This document shows, in pieces, positions 6,496 to 7,173 of a DNA stretch of 7,173 bases. A program made the translations under genes and the position numbers. How positions within the stretch are numbered: the stretch's first letter is position 1; the number at the start of each line of letters is the position of its first letter. The stretch comes from Alphaproteobacteria bacterium UBA5343. GTDB taxonomy: Bacteria; Pseudomonadota; Alphaproteobacteria; RF32; UBA5343. Where the stretch lies: NCBI GenBank assembly GCA_002410125.1, contig DHQH01000053.1:5037-12209 (forward strand). Direction: 5' to 3'. Below the pieces are notes generated by a model that did not search any database, was not told the origin of the DNA, and saw only the letters and a list, made by a program, of their open reading frames with translations.

Positions 6496-6509
6496 CCCAA
6501 CAAGTTGGG
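6496..6509 (-). terminator. Perfect CCCAAC/GTTGGG hairpin directly after the yqgE stop codon
   Basis: CCCAAC (6496-6501) and GTTGGG (6504-6509) form a 6-bp stem around 2 nt, or 5 bp with a more realistic 4-nt loop. On the minus strand it begins at the base after the yqgE stop TAG. It lacks a T-tract, so it may protect the mRNA 3' end or assist the hairpin at 6453-6469 more than terminate alone. Confidence 0.35.
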
Positions 6510-7115
6510 CTATGCATTACCTACATTTGCAGATAATTTATCAGGATCAATCCCATTAGAGATTAATGCTAATCTCCATTTGGATTCATTGCTCAAATCA
6601 TTAAACAATATTTCTTTGTCATAAGGAACACAAATCCAATCATCATTAAGGATTTCTTCTTCTAATTGATTAGCCGACCAGCTTGCATATCCAAGTGCTA
6701 TAATATTTTCTTTCGGACCAAAGCCAGATGCAATATCTTGCAAGATTTCAGTAGAGGCTGAAAGGGCTAACTCTTCATTAATTTTAACTGTTCCAGTTTT
6801 TTTATAATCAGTTGAATGAAGTACAAATCCTCTTACTTTTTCAATAGGGCCACCTTTATAGATTTTGATATTTTCTAAATCCTTATTAAACGATCTAAGT
6901 TCCAACTGATCAACAATATCTTCAAATGATATAAATTCAATCTTATCATTTATCACAAGCCCCATGGCTCCATCTTTTGAATGTGAGCATACATAAACAA
7001 CTTTGGTTTTAAATTGCCCATCTTCCATTTTTTTACTGGCAACAAGAAATTTACCAGTCAGATTATCAGACTGTGTATTGATATTTTGTTCAATTGTGTT
7101 TTTTTCTTCAATCAT
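6510..7115 (-). CDS. yqgE: YqgE/AlgH family protein (UPF0301)
   Basis: This is a complete 201-residue protein of the YqgE/AlgH (UPF0301, PF02622) family. Family signatures in order are LTGKFLVAS (19-27), YVCSHSKDGAMGLVIN (41-56), YKGGPIEKVRGFVLHS (86-101), LGYASWSANQLEEEI (141-155), W160, ILFNDLSNESKW (169-180) and a Gly-containing C-terminal end. The biochemical function is not settled. The name AlgH comes from a link to alginate regulation in Pseudomonas, but the family is far wider than alginate producers. It is about 14 residues longer than E. coli YqgE, owing to a polar N-terminal extension (1-18) rich in Asn, Gln and Glu. No strong ribosome binding site precedes the ATG at 7115, but the next Met (residue 30) would remove the conserved LTGKFLVAS. 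No signal peptide or membrane segment is visible. It is convergent with the M16 gene. Confidence 0.92.
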   Translation of the reverse strand: MIEEKNTIEQNINTQSDNLTGKFLVASKKMEDGQFKTKVVYVCSHSKDGAMGLVINDKIEFISFEDIVDQLELRSFNKDLENIKIYKGGPIEKVRGFVLHSTDYKKTGTVKINEELALSASTEILQDIASGFGPKENIIALGYASWSANQLEEEILNDDWICVPYDKEILFNDLSNESKWRLALISNGIDPDKLSANVGNA

Positions 7116-7173
7116 AAAAAATTAACCCATAATAAATTTTCGCTATGCTATATTATCTACTATATAAATAGGG
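7116..7173 (-). promoter_or_regulatory. Upstream region of yqgE, partial
   Basis: These 58 bases are very AT-rich. On the minus strand a GATAAT (7152-7157) resembles a -10 box, but the matching -35 position would fall at or beyond the window edge. No strong Shine-Dalgarno site is seen. No coding sequence is recognisable here. Confidence 0.25.

Overview
The window is AT-rich, gene-dense DNA (roughly 30% GC by eye) from a Gram-negative bacterium. The gene set points to an alphaproteobacterium, most likely a Rickettsiales-like or other reduced AT-rich lineage. The evidence is a lipoprotein of the PqiC/ABC_trans_aux type, a YqgE/AlgH protein, a single-chain M16 peptidase resembling the mitochondrial processing peptidase beta subunit, and an intergenic GTCATTGCGAG...GGCAATCTCAT repeat of a kind I recall from Rickettsiales genomes. 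The lineage is an inference. No rRNA or other phylogenetic marker is present.

Layout. Positions 2-3670 and on to 5041 form a tightly packed plus-strand block of five genes. These are the C-terminal end of a GGDEF (diguanylate cyclase) protein, murL, murD2, a small lipoprotein, and a TRAM-domain Fe-S RNA m5U methyltransferase. Junctions are a 17-bp overlap, a 14-bp overlap, a 1-bp gap and a direct abutment, so the block is probably one transcript with translational coupling. After a 76-bp gap holding a candidate promoter and a small palindrome comes the M16 peptidase (5118-6380, plus). A 129-bp convergent intergenic region follows, with a repeat fragment and two hairpins. Then comes yqgE on the minus strand (6510-7115). 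No stretch over 300 bases lacks a gene. I saw no tRNA, rRNA, CRISPR or insertion sequence.

How the genes work together. The central point is the murL-murD2 pair. It should encode the alternative route for placing D-glutamate in peptidoglycan. MurD2 adds L-Glu to UDP-MurNAc-L-Ala, and MurL then inverts that glutamate to D-Glu at the expense of ATP, replacing the usual MurI racemase plus D-Glu-adding MurD. The route is known from Xanthomonas oryzae, so the enzymes are not new. Their presence here, as overlapping genes directly behind a GGDEF gene and in front of an envelope lipoprotein, is the most notable thing in the window. The other genes look like ordinary housekeeping functions. I did not find a convincing wholly undescribed system.
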